Part shown: positions 12,006 through 20,444 of the stretch, piece by piece
Position numbering within the stretch: the stretch's first letter is position 1
How the letters are laid out: the number at the start of each line of letters is the position of its first letter
From: Salinisphaera hydrothermalis C41B8
GTDB lineage: Bacteria; Pseudomonadota; Gammaproteobacteria; Nevskiales; Salinisphaeraceae
NCBI RefSeq assembly: GCF_000732535.1
Contig: NZ_APNK01000008.1
Coordinates: 62,001 to 126,000 of the forward strand
Length of the DNA: 64,000 nt
Direction: 5' to 3'
Notes under the pieces: model-generated
Told to the model about the DNA's origin: nothing
Databases searched by the model: none
What the model saw: the letters and a program-made list of their open reading frames with translations, nothing else
Program-made: the position numbers and the translations under genes

Positions 12006-12878
12006 TCAGGCCTGATCCGCCTCGGCGGCCTCGCGCATCTCGGCGGCACGCAGGGTATTGCTGATCAGCATGGCGACCGTCATCGGCCCGACGCCGCCCG
12101 GGACCGGGGTGATCCAGGCCGCGCGTTCGGCCGCGGTATCGAACGCCACGTCGCCAACGAGCTTGCCCGAGTCCAGACGGTTCATGCCGACGTCGATCAC
12201 GGTCGCGCCTTCTCGAATCCATTCGCCTCGAACCAGCCCGGGCTTGCCGACACCGACCACGAGAATTTCGGCCTGGTTCACTTCGTAGGCCAGATCGCGC
12301 GTGAAGCGATGGCAGACCGTCGTGGTTGCCCCCTTGAGTAGAAACTCCAGGGCCATCGGCCGGCCGACGATGTTGGACGCCCCGACCACCACGGCCTGGC
12401 GTCCGCGGAACGGCTCGTCGATGGACTCGAGCAGGCGGATGATGCCCAGAGGTGTGCAGGCGCGAAGCAGCGGTACGCGCTGGGCCAGACGACCGACGTT
12501 ATACGGATGGAACCCGTCTACATCCTTATCCGGCCGGATACGCTCGATCACCGAGCTGGCGTTGATATGCGCCGGCAGTGGCAGTTGGACCAGAATCCCG
12601 TCAATGGTGTCGTCGGCATTGAAATCGTCGATCAGCGCGAGCAGCTCGGCTTCACTGATGTCGGCGCTGGGGTAGACAGCGCGGGAGACCAGGCCGGCTT
12701 TTTCGCAGGCTTTGATCTTCTTGCCGACGTACACCTGCGATGCCGCATCGTCACCGACCAGAATGACAGCCAGCCCCGGCGCACGCTGACCGGCTTCGAG
12801 ACGGGCGGCTACAGCCCGCCCGACGTCGGCGCGGTACGCTGCCGCAATCTTTTTGCCATCGATCAAACGAGCCGACAT
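12006..12878 (-). CDS. folD: Methylenetetrahydrofolate dehydrogenase/cyclohydrolase
   Basis: A 290-residue bifunctional enzyme that converts 5,10-methylene-THF to 10-formyl-THF via the methenyl form with NADP+. Visible signatures are the Lys-containing catalytic segment [14 protein letters not shown] (about residue 52), the folate-site motif [17 protein letters not shown], and the nucleotide-binding [11 protein letters not shown]. It converges on cysS with about 75 bases between the stops. Confidence 0.96.
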   Translation of the reverse strand: MSARLIDGKKIAAAYRADVGRAVAARLEAGQRAPGLAVILVGDDAASQVYVGKKIKACEKAGLVSRAVYPSADISEAELLALIDDFNADDTIDGILVQLPLPAHINASSVIERIRPDKDVDGFHPYNVGRLAQRVPLLRACTPLGIIRLLESIDEPFRGRQAVVVGASNIVGRPMALEFLLKGATTTVCHRFTRDLAYEVNQAEILVVGVGKPGLVRGEWIREGATVIDVGMNRLDSGKLVGDVAFDTAAERAAWITPVPGGVGPMTVAMLISNTLRAAEMREAAEADQA

Positions 12879-13137
12879 AGACGGGCACTATCACAGGGCC
12901 AAATGATCGGCGGATTTTCGCACGCCCCGCACCCCCGGACAATTCGGACAGTCGGCTACAGCGTGCCGCGAGAGCGCCAGCACGTCACCGCTTACCCCGA
13001 ATGGGGATGGTCCTCAATGGATATAGCCAAAGCCTCAACACAGCGCTCGCGGCGCGACGACCGCGCCATCGTCGATCGATCCGTACGAATTGATGTGCGG
13101 AATCGGCGCCAAGGGTTTAAACTCGGCACCGGTCCAT

Positions 13138-13288
13138 CGGGGCATAGCGCAGCCTGGTAGCGTGACTGCTTTGGGATCGATGCAAGGCATCGATGCCGAA
13201 GCAACGGAGGTTGCGAGGCGGGGTCACTTGGAGAGCGTGAGCGAGCCTAGTGACAGACTGCTCGCAGAGCAGACGCGATAGTGCCCCC
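13138..13288 (+). repeat. tRNA-Pro-derived structured repeat, unit 1
   Basis: The unit begins with the 5' half of the downstream tRNA-Pro (acceptor strand CGGGGCA, D-arm, 5' anticodon arm to TTTGGGA). It has one cluster of changes after the D-arm (GCGTGAC for GCGCGTC). The sequence then leaves the tRNA and forms hairpins. One is GCTTTGG-g-ATCGATGC / GCATCGAT-g-CCGAAGC (13168-13202), a second is GCAAC-GGAG-GTTGC, a third is GTCACTTGG/CCTAGTGAC, and a fourth is CTGCTC-gca-GAGCAG. It ends in TGCCCC, which can pair with GGGGCA at the start. No T-arm is present. The unit could be a transcribed tRNA-like RNA or a decayed duplication. Confidence 0.8.
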
Positions 13289-13325
13289 ACGCAGTCGATT
13301 AGCCGTTACACTACGGCGTGAAATT

Positions 13326-13475
13326 CGGGGCATAGCGCAGCCTGGTAGCGCGTCTGCTTTGGGATTGATGCACGGCATCGATGCCGAAGCAACGGAGGTT
13401 GCGAGGCGGGGTCACTTGGAGAGCGTGAGCGAACCTAGTGACAGACTGCTCGCAGAGCAGACGCGTGGCGCCCCC
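13326..13475 (+). repeat. tRNA-Pro-derived structured repeat, unit 2
   Basis: The second unit starts 188 bases after the first. Its first 39 bases equal the true tRNA-Pro 5' half. In the long hairpin, one C is replaced by T (ATTGATGC), which turns a C-G pair into a wobble pair and leaves the stem intact. The 3' closing strand reads GCCCCC. It is preceded by the conserved spacer containing TTAGCCGTTACACTACGG, a possible -10 region (TACACT). Confidence 0.8.
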
Positions 13476-13512
13476 ACGCGGTCGGTTAGCCGTTACACTA
13501 CGGTGGAAAATT

Positions 13513-13663
13513 CGGGGCATAGCGCAGCCTGGTAGCGCGTCTGCTTTGGGATCGATGCACGGCATCGATGCCGAGGCAACGGAGGTTGCGAGGCGGGGTC
13601 ACTTGGAGAGCGTGAGCGAGCCTAGTGACAGACTGCTCGCAGAGCAGACGCGATTGTGCCCCC
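13513..13663 (+). repeat. tRNA-Pro-derived structured repeat, unit 3
   Basis: The third unit starts 187 bases after unit 2 and 187 bases before the intact tRNA. It has the same parts as units 1 and 2. In the long hairpin the closing strand is CCGAGGC instead of CCGAAGC, and it still pairs through a G-T wobble. It is followed by the conserved 36-base spacer that leads into the functional tRNA gene. Confidence 0.8.
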
Positions 13664-13699
13664 ACGCAGTCGATTAGCCGTTACACTACGGCGGAAATT

Positions 13700-13776
13700 C
13701 GGGGCATAGCGCAGCCTGGTAGCGCGTCTGCTTTGGGAGCAGAAGGTCGCAGGTTCGAATCCTGCTGTCCCGACCA
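13700..13776 (+). tRNA. tRNA-Pro (UGG anticodon)
   Basis: A 77-nt cloverleaf with genomically encoded CCA. The acceptor stem is CGGGGCA/TGTCCCG with one G-T wobble. The anticodon stem TCTGC/GCAGA encloses the loop TTTGGGA, with TGG at positions 34-36. The T-arm GGTTCGAATCC is standard. A possible -10 box TACACT lies at 13682-13687, about 12 bases before the mature 5' end; no clear -35 is visible. Three truncated tRNA-headed repeats precede it. Confidence 0.97.
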
Positions 13777-14448
13777 TTTATCGTCCCCCTCGTCGAAAGC
13801 CTCTATCTGACGCGGTTTGCGGGTGCCGTGCGAGTGCCGGTCTATATTCCGAAGCTCCGGCTCTGGGGTTGGTAGGCGTGAAAGGCCCGGACCCGCAAGC
13901 GCTGTCTGGCGCTGTACCTCTTTGATCCGCAGCGCCACCGATGGGCACAGTCGCTTGACGACTCGCCAGACGATCGCACTCCATGAAGTATGGCCGGTGA
14001 GGCCGGACAAGCGCACGGCACGCCCGATTCGTATTTGTGACGACGCGCAACGTTTGGCGCGGGCGGTGTACGACGCGTCGATAGGCCCGAGCGAACACGG
14101 GCGGCCCTGCATGTACCTGGCTTGGCAGCTGTCACTTTGGGCATCTCGTACTAACCGATCGGGCTTGCATGTGCTTTCGTGCGGGTTCGTCATACCGTTG
14201 CATTAATCATGCTTCAGCGTATGACGAGCGCTCGGCGCGGGATCGGACGGAACATCGACAGAACCTGGCAACATAAGTGCACGATGCACTATTTTGTGGC
14301 GACATCGGGTTTCGAAGAGTTCAGTTCAGGCCGAAATCCTTGTGATCCAATGGGCTGGCACACATGTTGCTAACCGGCCTAAGCCATATTCGTGCATCGT
14401 CCATAGGTTCGGTGCCGTTGTAATTGATCAAGAGACGACGACCACGTG
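13777..14448. other. Gene-poor interval downstream of tRNA-Pro
   Basis: Roughly 670 bases lie between the tRNA and tonB. Short open frames exist on both strands, but none has a recognisable domain, a good ribosome binding site or a plausible composition. The interval may be a remnant of an element that used the tRNA as an attachment site, but no integrase signature or duplicated tRNA 3' end is visible. The tonB promoter should lie in its last ~100 bases. Confidence 0.5.
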
Positions 14449-15183
14449 ATGACGGATGGTTCCGACAAGCAGGCCAGCAAGCCGATCAAACCCGGCCGGC
14501 GGTATCTGACCAAGTTCGAGATCGGCGGCATCGTCATGCTGTCTGCGTTGGTGCATTTCGGCCTGTGGTGGCTTTATCAGCATTCGCCGATTCAGCACCC
14601 CAAGCCGATGAAGATGCAGCAGAGTCCGCCACCCATCGAGGTGACGCTGACCAAGCCGCAGCCGGTCGAAAAGGTGCCCACCATCGACACGCACGCGGTG
14701 ATGCCGCCGAAAAAGAAAAAGCCGAAGCCCAAACCGAAGCCGAAGCCGAAGCCTAAACCTAAGCCAAAGCCGAAACCCAAGCCGAAACCGAAACCTAAAC
14801 CCAAGCCGAAACCGGAACCGAAGCCCGAGCCGAAACCGGCCCCCAATCCAGCGCCGAAGCCGAGTCCCAAGCCGAGTCCGAAGTCGAACTCGAACAAGAT
14901 CACGCCGGCGAAATCGGGCGTTGGCATCGCCGGCAACCACGGGGCGAGCTACCCGCCGCGGGCGCTGCGTCGTCACGAGGAGGGCAGAGTGGTGGTGAAA
15001 ATTCTTGTCGAGCCCGATGGGACGGCGGGGCAGGTGACGGTCGTGAAATCGAGTGGCTACAGTGACCTCGACAATGCTGCCGTGCAGGCGGCCAAGCGAT
15101 GGCATTACGTGCCGGCCAAGCGAGGCGATACACCGATCCGCGGCTATGCGATACAGCCTTTTACATTCAATCTCCCGGACTGA
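14449..15183 (+). CDS. tonB: Energy transducer TonB
   Basis: About 244 residues. One N-terminal membrane anchor (about 23-45, GIVMLSALVHFGLWWLYQ) is followed by a long periplasmic rod. The rod has an almost uninterrupted run of Lys-Pro dipeptides (about 85-125) that shifts to Glu-Pro and Ser-Pro. A TonB C-terminal domain (about 160-244, SYPPRALRRHEEGRVVVKI to FTFNLPD) contacts receptors. TonB passes proton-motive energy from ExbB/ExbD to outer-membrane receptors. GTG at 14446 directly precedes the ATG at 14449 and either could start. exbB and exbD follow, and two TonB-dependent receptors lie downstream (17.3 and 29.2 kb). Confidence 0.95.
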   Translation: MTDGSDKQASKPIKPGRRYLTKFEIGGIVMLSALVHFGLWWLYQHSPIQHPKPMKMQQSPPPIEVTLTKPQPVEKVPTIDTHAVMPPKKKKPKPKPKPKPKPKPKPKPKPKPKPKPKPKPKPEPKPEPKPAPNPAPKPSPKPSPKSNSNKITPAKSGVGIAGNHGASYPPRALRRHEEGRVVVKILVEPDGTAGQVTVVKSSGYSDLDNAAVQAAKRWHYVPAKRGDTPIRGYAIQPFTFNLPD

Positions 15184-15222
15184 TCGGGCGGTTGCACAAG
15201 TTTTCCAGGAGAGAGACTTACT

Positions 15223-15957
15223 ATGCTGAGCAGCAACCTTACGCCATACGTGGTGCCGGCCGTTCTGTGGTGCCTGATTATCCTGTCGGTCATCACCTGG
15301 GCGCTGCTGGTCATCAAGCTCGTTCAATTCGGCCGGGCCCGGGCGCTGGATAAACGGTTCCAAAAGAGTTTCTGGACCGCAGACAGCATCGAGCAGGGCG
15401 AATCGATTACGGATAATTCGTCGGGTCCGATGGCCGATATCGCCAAAGCCGGTTTCGCCGTCATTACCGGGCGCGATATTGCGCCGGGCAACAAGAATCT
15501 CGCGCACCAGATCGATCGCGGCGAGCGCCTCGAGCGCGCCCTGCGCCAACAGATCGAGCGCGAGCGCCGTTCGCTGGAAGGCGGTCTGGCGGTTCTCGCC
15601 AGTTTTGGCAGTACCGCGCCTTTCATCGGGTTGTTCGGTACGGTCTGGGGCATCATGGGTGCGTTGGTGAGTATCGGCGAAACCGGCTCCACCGGCTTGC
15701 AGGCCGTGGCTGGCCCGGTCGGTCACGCGCTGATCGCCACCGGGATGGGCATCGCGGTGGCCGTGCCGGCGGTTCTGATCTACAACTTCCTCGTTCGTCG
15801 CTTGAAAGCCGGCGTCCACTCGATGAACGATTTTGCCCACGACTTCTATGCGCTGTGCCAGCAGAGCGGGTTCCAGTCGGGCGACGCGCCGGTCATGCGC
15901 CAGAGCGATCTCAAGGACAACGCGACGGTCGGACAGAAGACGCACGCCACAGCCTAG
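15223..15957 (+). CDS. exbB: Biopolymer transport protein ExbB
   Basis: A 244-residue MotA/TolQ/ExbB-family inner-membrane protein, the proton-channel subunit that powers TonB. It has three predicted membrane segments: about 12-32 (VVPAVLWCLIILSVITWALL), about 135-155 (STAPFIGLFGTVWGIMGAL) and about 170-195. The GLFGTVWGIM motif is diagnostic. A purine-rich binding site (ccaggagagaga) precedes the ATG. It lies between tonB and exbD in the same direction. Confidence 0.95.
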   Translation: MLSSNLTPYVVPAVLWCLIILSVITWALLVIKLVQFGRARALDKRFQKSFWTADSIEQGESITDNSSGPMADIAKAGFAVITGRDIAPGNKNLAHQIDRGERLERALRQQIERERRSLEGGLAVLASFGSTAPFIGLFGTVWGIMGALVSIGETGSTGLQAVAGPVGHALIATGMGIAVAVPAVLIYNFLVRRLKAGVHSMNDFAHDFYALCQQSGFQSGDAPVMRQSDLKDNATVGQKTHATA

Positions 15958-16002
15958 GCGTCGAGTCCTGTTCATCCTATTCAGAATGACGGAGTAGCAA
16001 TC

Positions 16003-16407
16003 ATGGCAATGTCAGGTGGTGGAGACGACGACGAAGTCCTCAGCGAAATGAACGTCACGCCGCTGGTCGACGTGATGCTCGTGCTGCTGGTGATGTTCAT
16101 CGTCACGGCGTCCGCGGTGACCACGGCGGTGCATGTCAATTTGCCCAAGACCGACAGCGTGGCCCCGCCGGATGCCAAGCAGCCGATCGTGCTCAGTGTG
16201 GACAAGAACGGCAATTACTTCATCGACAAGGACAAGGTCTCGCTTGATGAACTCAAGCAGCGCCTGGTCCAGATCCATCAAAAGACGCCCAACAAGGCGG
16301 CCCAGTTGCAGGCCGACAAGAGCGTGCCCTACGGGGCGGTGGGCAAGGCAATGGCGGCCTTGCAATCTTCCGGCATTCAAAAAATTGCGGTGTTGTCGAA
16401 CCCCTGA
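16003..16407 (+). CDS. exbD: Biopolymer transport protein ExbD
   Basis: A 134-residue TolR/ExbD-family protein with a single membrane helix (about 25-45). The segment NVTPLVDVMLVLLVMFIVTA contains the conserved membrane Asp needed for proton use. The remaining residues form the periplasmic domain. It is the last gene of the tonB-exbB-exbD operon and is followed 50 bases later by a strong terminator hairpin. Confidence 0.95.
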   Translation: MAMSGGGDDDEVLSEMNVTPLVDVMLVLLVMFIVTASAVTTAVHVNLPKTDSVAPPDAKQPIVLSVDKNGNYFIDKDKVSLDELKQRLVQIHQKTPNKAAQLQADKSVPYGAVGKAMAALQSSGIQKIAVLSNP

Positions 16408-16459
16408 AAATCTGTCGGATCCGCGCCGGGGCGCCCATTGCGCCGTGCCACGTTGACGG

Positions 16460-16484
16460 ACGGCCCGTAAGGGCCGTCTTTTTT
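16460..16484 (+). terminator. Rho-independent terminator of tonB-exbB-exbD
   Basis: A perfect 7-bp stem ACGGCCC-gtaa-GGGCCGT is followed by C and six T residues. It is well placed after exbD. Confidence 0.9.
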
Positions 16485-16739
16485 ATGTTTGCCTCAAGGA
16501 GTTCCCGGCTCCTTGCATGTTGAGTTCGCCATGGTTGACACCGTGCCATCCAGCCTGCGGATTCGAAGCAAAGCTTAACCCCCCACTCGATGTGTTCGTT
16601 TGCCGATCGGGAATAGGCGGCTGTACACGGTTCTATGCGCGTCCGCCCTTTGCGTGCGGAATAACGACTCGATAGCAACGTTCGCCTTGGCTGCTACTCA
16701 ACGCCGCCGGCCCAGGGCGTGACTTCGACCGTCGTTCTA

Positions 16740-17031
16740 GGGCGTGTTGAGGTTTCGTGCGAGTCCGCGCCAAGCGCTGTTTGCGGCAAGACGAGGCGTA
16801 GCGAACGTGGCGTAGTGGTTCTACGAGAGAGCTATAACGCTGTATTGCCGTCGTGTCGTTAATTTAAGGGCGCTTGTCCCTTCGGGTTGGGCCGCCCATA
16901 AAAAACTAACTAGGGGCGCCCGGCGGGGTTGCGAGTCTGGGCCGTGGCACGCCACGACGCGGCGACTCGCGCCTTGCCGGTCACGATTTGCGGACGCCAA
17001 CGCGGCGCTCGCACGAAACCTCAACACGCCC
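16740..17031. mobile_element. MITE related to the IS5-family element of this window
   Basis: A 292-bp element without coding capacity. Its ends are perfect 24-bp inverted repeats beginning GGGCGTGTTGAGGTTTCGTG, flanked by TA on both sides. The outer 17 bases match the ends of the insertion sequence at 59203-60062, whose transposase could move it in trans. The interior is GC-rich and can form further hairpins. It lies between exbD and the TonB-dependent receptor gene. Confidence 0.85.
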
Positions 17032-17324
17032 TAAGGACCCCCGGTATTCGAAAACCTGCGCCGCTGGCCAGATGATCCGATGCGTGGCAACACGGTGCCG
17101 ATCATCCTTTATCACTTTTTCTTCGTCGCTTGCTCGTGCCATCACCCGGCGCGTGCGTCCAGCTTGGCATGTTCTGTGCTCAGGCATCCCGGGTGAGTCG
17201 CAGACGCTCTGTGCGTCGGGCTTCTTTGGGAGCGGATCGAGACCGGTGGGACCAAACACCTGCGGGCGAATGTCGGCAGTACCGGCTCGATCTAAAGCAA
17301 CGAATTTAATTGGGGATAATCGTC

Positions 17325-20222
17325 ATGATGTATGGATCGACTTCCAGCGGGAAGTGCGAAAGAGAGCGTGTGGATGGCACGTTCGACTGGACGCGGGCCT
17401 CGAAAGCCTCGATATGCGCTTTCCTGCTCGCTTTTGCGCCGCTGACCGGCGCACTTGCTCAAACCAGCGACGATGCCAGCGATGACGGCTACGTGGCGCC
17501 CGCGGCGCCGGCCAGCGATACCAGTTCCGATGCCGCGGCACCTGCCGCCGCTGCTCCGGCAGCCGCCGCGCCTGCTGCCGCCGCTGCGCCGGCCGCCGCT
17601 GCAGCATCGGCAAGTGCGGCTTCCGCGCCGACCACCAACCTGAATAACGTGGCCGTTACGGGCACGGCAATTGCTCGTCCGGATGCGGCTACGGCACTCC
17701 CGGTGACGGTATACAGCGCCAAAGAACTGCGCCAGCAGGGCATCACGTCCACGCCACAGCTGCTTCAGCAGATTGCGGGTAATGACACGAGCTCCGGGCC
17801 GGGTCTGAATACTGGCTCGCAAATTACCGGCGGCGCGTCTTTCGCGGATCTGAGAGGCCTGGGCGCCAACAAGACGCTCATTCTTTTGAACGGCCGTCGG
17901 CTGGCGACCAATTCGCTGGAAGGTAATGGTGCGGCAACCGATCTGAACACGATTCCGTTTGCAGCGATCGATCATGTCGAAGTGCTACGCGACGGTGCAT
18001 CGGCACTTTATGGCACCGATGCTATCGGTGGTGTGATCAACTTCATCACCAAGAAGAATCTGAACGGCGGCAACGTTGATCTGCAATACACCATGCCCAC
18101 ACGCAGTGGTGGCGGTAATTCTTCGACATTGAGCGCCACGTTTGGCAAGGGCGACTTCGATAAGGACGGCTGGAACGTGATGGGTACCATCAGCTACCAG
18201 CGTTCGGGCGAAATCAATACGAATAGTCGGGACTTCATCACGCCGTTGAACCCGAATATTCAGGCGGTGTCGTCGAACACCTTCTCCAGCAATTACAACC
18301 AAGGCTCGATCTTCGCCAATGCGCAGCCGGGCTGCAACGCCAAGGGCGAAATCCCAGACTCCTATTTTGGTGATCCGACTTCTGGCGCCTGTTACGAGAA
18401 TTACACGGCGCTTGGCGCCGAAGTGCAGCAGAAGTACGAAGAGCCATCGTTCTTCGGCCAAGCGTCATACAAGATTAACGACAAAAACAAAGTATCGGCG
18501 AGCTATCTTTATTCGCGGAAAACCACTTATTCGATCTCAGCCCCGGCTCCGACTTCCGGTTCGATCGAGGTGCAGCCCGGGACAAAATATTACCCGGGTA
18601 ACGGCATCACACCCGCGCCGACGGCGGTCCAGGACCCGGATGGTAGTTTCGATCCGACGAAGCCCGTGTCGCTTTACTATCGGACCGTGCCCGCTGGCCC
18701 GCGCGTCAACAAGGGGGTTAATGAGAACCACCGCGTGGTTCTCGACTTTACCGGGCGGTTCCTGAACGGATTCCATTACGACACGGCGTTTTCTTACAAT
18801 CAGAGTTCGTCCGACTACGACGAGGTTCGCGGCGAAATCAACCAGACCGAGGGGCCGAACTCGCTGCAGGCCCAGATCAACGACGGCAACTATAATCCGT
18901 TCGATACCAATCTCTCGGACGCCGAGCGCCAGATTTTGCTGAACGCTCAGACAACCGGCCAGATCGAGGCTGGCAAGACGCGTGCCTATGTCTGGGACGG
19001 CAAGATCGATCACGAGATCGGCAACTGGTTCGGTGCGGGGCAATCCGCCTTGGCCTTGGGGGCGCAATATCGTCACGAGACGCTGGATGTGCACATCGAT
19101 CCCTATCTTGCGGCCCGTTCGCCGAGTTCCGGTCTTTCGGGCAACAAGATCTCGGAAAGCCGAGATGTTGAAGGCGTATTCGGTGAACTGAATGTGCCGA
19201 TCCTGGACAATCTCGAGCTCGATGCGCAGGCGCGTTACGACAATTACAGCGATGTGGGCGATACCATCAACCCGAAGGTCTCGCTTCGCTACCAGCCTCT
19301 CAAACAGCTGACGCTGCGAGCCTCCTATGCGGAGGGCTTTCATGCGCCAACGCTGTTCGATTTATACGAGCCATTGTCGAACACTTACTCCGAAGGGGGC
19401 TTGAATGACCCGGTTCTCTGTCCGGGCGGTAAAGTCGCAGCCGGCGGTTCACAGGTTCGCGACTGCAACACGCAGTTTCAGGAGGCCGAGGGCGGAAACC
19501 AGAATCTCAAGCCCGAAAAATCGAAGAGCTGGAGTGCTGGTTTTGTATTGCAGCCGATCAAGTATGTAACGCTAACCGCCGACTTCTGGGCCGTGGAGTT
19601 GTCACAACAGATCGGTGTACCCAGCGGCGCTTATATCTTTGCAAATACGCCGACCGATTCGTCCATTTACCACCGTAACGACGACGGGTCGCTGGATTAC
19701 TTCGTTAATCGCAACGAAAACCTCGGTAAGCTGGAGACCAATGGCGAAGATGTTCAACTCGACGCGCACCTGCCGTCGGACTATGGAACGTTTACGTTCT
19801 CGCTGCAGGGGACGTACACCAACAAGTACGACTTCCAGAACGTAAAGGACGGCCCTTATTACAACAACGTGGGTGTGTACAGCCTGCAGAGCAATACTGT
19901 GGTGTTCCGCTGGAAGCAAAACATCACCTTGGGTTGGCACAAAGGGCCGATGTCCCTCGGTGTCGTCAACCATTATTCCAGTGGTTATCAGGATGCTTAC
20001 CAATATCCGGGGCACTATAAGGTCCACGACTACGTCACCTGGGATACCTATGGCTCGTACGCCTTCGATAACGGGCTACAGCTGACGGTTGGATCGAATA
20101 ACGTGTTCGATGTCGATCCTGTCTATTCTGATCAGACTTACGCCGGTAACGCGGGCTACGATGCGCGCTATGCCAGCGGTGTCGGACGAACGGTATACGG
20201 GCGATTGAGTTATTCGTTCTAA
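17325..20222 (+). CDS. TonB-dependent outer-membrane receptor with Ala/Pro-rich leader
   Basis: About 965 residues. A signal sequence (cleavage near ALAQ, about residue 46) precedes an unusual Ala/Pro/Ser low-complexity segment (about 55-105). The plug domain follows (about 110-225, with ADLRGLGANKTLILLNGRR and VEVLRDGASALYGTDAIGG), then a 22-strand-type barrel ending in RLSYSF. Such receptors import substrates too large for porins. The plug resembles the branch common in Xanthomonas and sphingomonads, often linked to carbohydrates, but no substrate can be read here. The ATG at 17325 is preceded by tggggat; a TTG at 17310 is less likely. It lies downstream of tonB-exbBD and ends in its own terminator. 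Confidence 0.9.
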   Translation: MMYGSTSSGKCERERVDGTFDWTRASKASICAFLLAFAPLTGALAQTSDDASDDGYVAPAAPASDTSSDAAAPAAAAPAAAAPAAAAAPAAAAASASAASAPTTNLNNVAVTGTAIARPDAATALPVTVYSAKELRQQGITSTPQLLQQIAGNDTSSGPGLNTGSQITGGASFADLRGLGANKTLILLNGRRLATNSLEGNGAATDLNTIPFAAIDHVEVLRDGASALYGTDAIGGVINFITKKNLNGGNVDLQYTMPTRSGGGNSSTLSATFGKGDFDKDGWNVMGTISYQRSGEINTNSRDFITPLNPNIQAVSSNTFSSNYNQGSIFANAQPGCNAKGEIPDSYFGDPTSGACYENYTALGAEVQQKYEEPSFFGQASYKINDKNKVSASYLYSRKTTYSISAPAPTSGSIEVQPGTKYYPGNGITPAPTAVQDPDGSFDPTKPVSLYYRTVPAGPRVNKGVNENHRVVLDFTGRFLNGFHYDTAFSYNQSSSDYDEVRGEINQTEGPNSLQAQINDGNYNPFDTNLSDAERQILLNAQTTGQIEAGKTRAYVWDGKIDHEIGNWFGAGQSALALGAQYRHETLDVHIDPYLAARSPSSGLSGNKISESRDVEGVFGELNVPILDNLELDAQARYDNYSDVGDTINPKVSLRYQPLKQLTLRASYAEGFHAPTLFDLYEPLSNTYSEGGLNDPVLCPGGKVAAGGSQVRDCNTQFQEAEGGNQNLKPEKSKSWSAGFVLQPIKYVTLTADFWAVELSQQIGVPSGAYIFANTPTDSSIYHRNDDGSLDYFVNRNENLGKLETNGEDVQLDAHLPSDYGTFTFSLQGTYTNKYDFQNVKDGPYYNNVGVYSLQSNTVVFRWKQNITLGWHKGPMSLGVVNHYSSGYQDAYQYPGHYKVHDYVTWDTYGSYAFDNGLQLTVGSNNVFDVDPVYSDQTYAGNAGYDARYASGVGRTVYGRLSYSF

Positions 20223-20246
20223 GCAGCGAGTCGCTTGTTCTAACGG

Positions 20247-20276
20247 GCCGCCATCTTCGGATGGCGGCTCTTTTTT
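20247..20276 (+). terminator. Rho-independent terminator after the TonB-dependent receptor
   Basis: A 9-bp stem GCCGCCATC-ttcg-GATGGCGGC with the stable TTCG tetraloop is followed by TCTTTTTT. Confidence 0.9.
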
Positions 20277-20444
20277 GTGCCGCCCCTGATGAGAAGGAAC
20301 CGACCAGCGCGAGTTGCCGATCAATTTCGGGGCGAGGGAGCACATGAGCACGGACTGTCTTCCGTTGAACGATAGATCCCTTGGCGCCCCCATGGCCGGC
20401 ACCAGGGCAGTGATACACGGCGTGACGATTTTATCCACTCGCGC

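Noticed and set aside
13138-13700. Regular ~187-bp repeats considered as a CRISPR array
   Set aside because: Unit length, the tRNA-derived start and lack of variable spacers exclude CRISPR; the intervals between units are also conserved.
13681-14193. Minus-strand reading frame over tRNA-Pro giving the phrase GQQDSNLRPSAPKADALPG
   Set aside because: This is the well-known artefact from translating the antisense of a tRNA-Pro gene; it is not a protein.
14428-15975. Minus-strand frame (515 codons) opposite tonB and exbB
   Set aside because: Its Leu/Arg/Phe-Gly repeats are the reverse complement of the Lys-Pro codon run in tonB.
17319-17343. Fur box over the receptor start at 17325
   Set aside because: Only 9 of 19 consensus matches and it overlaps the start codon; too weak to list.
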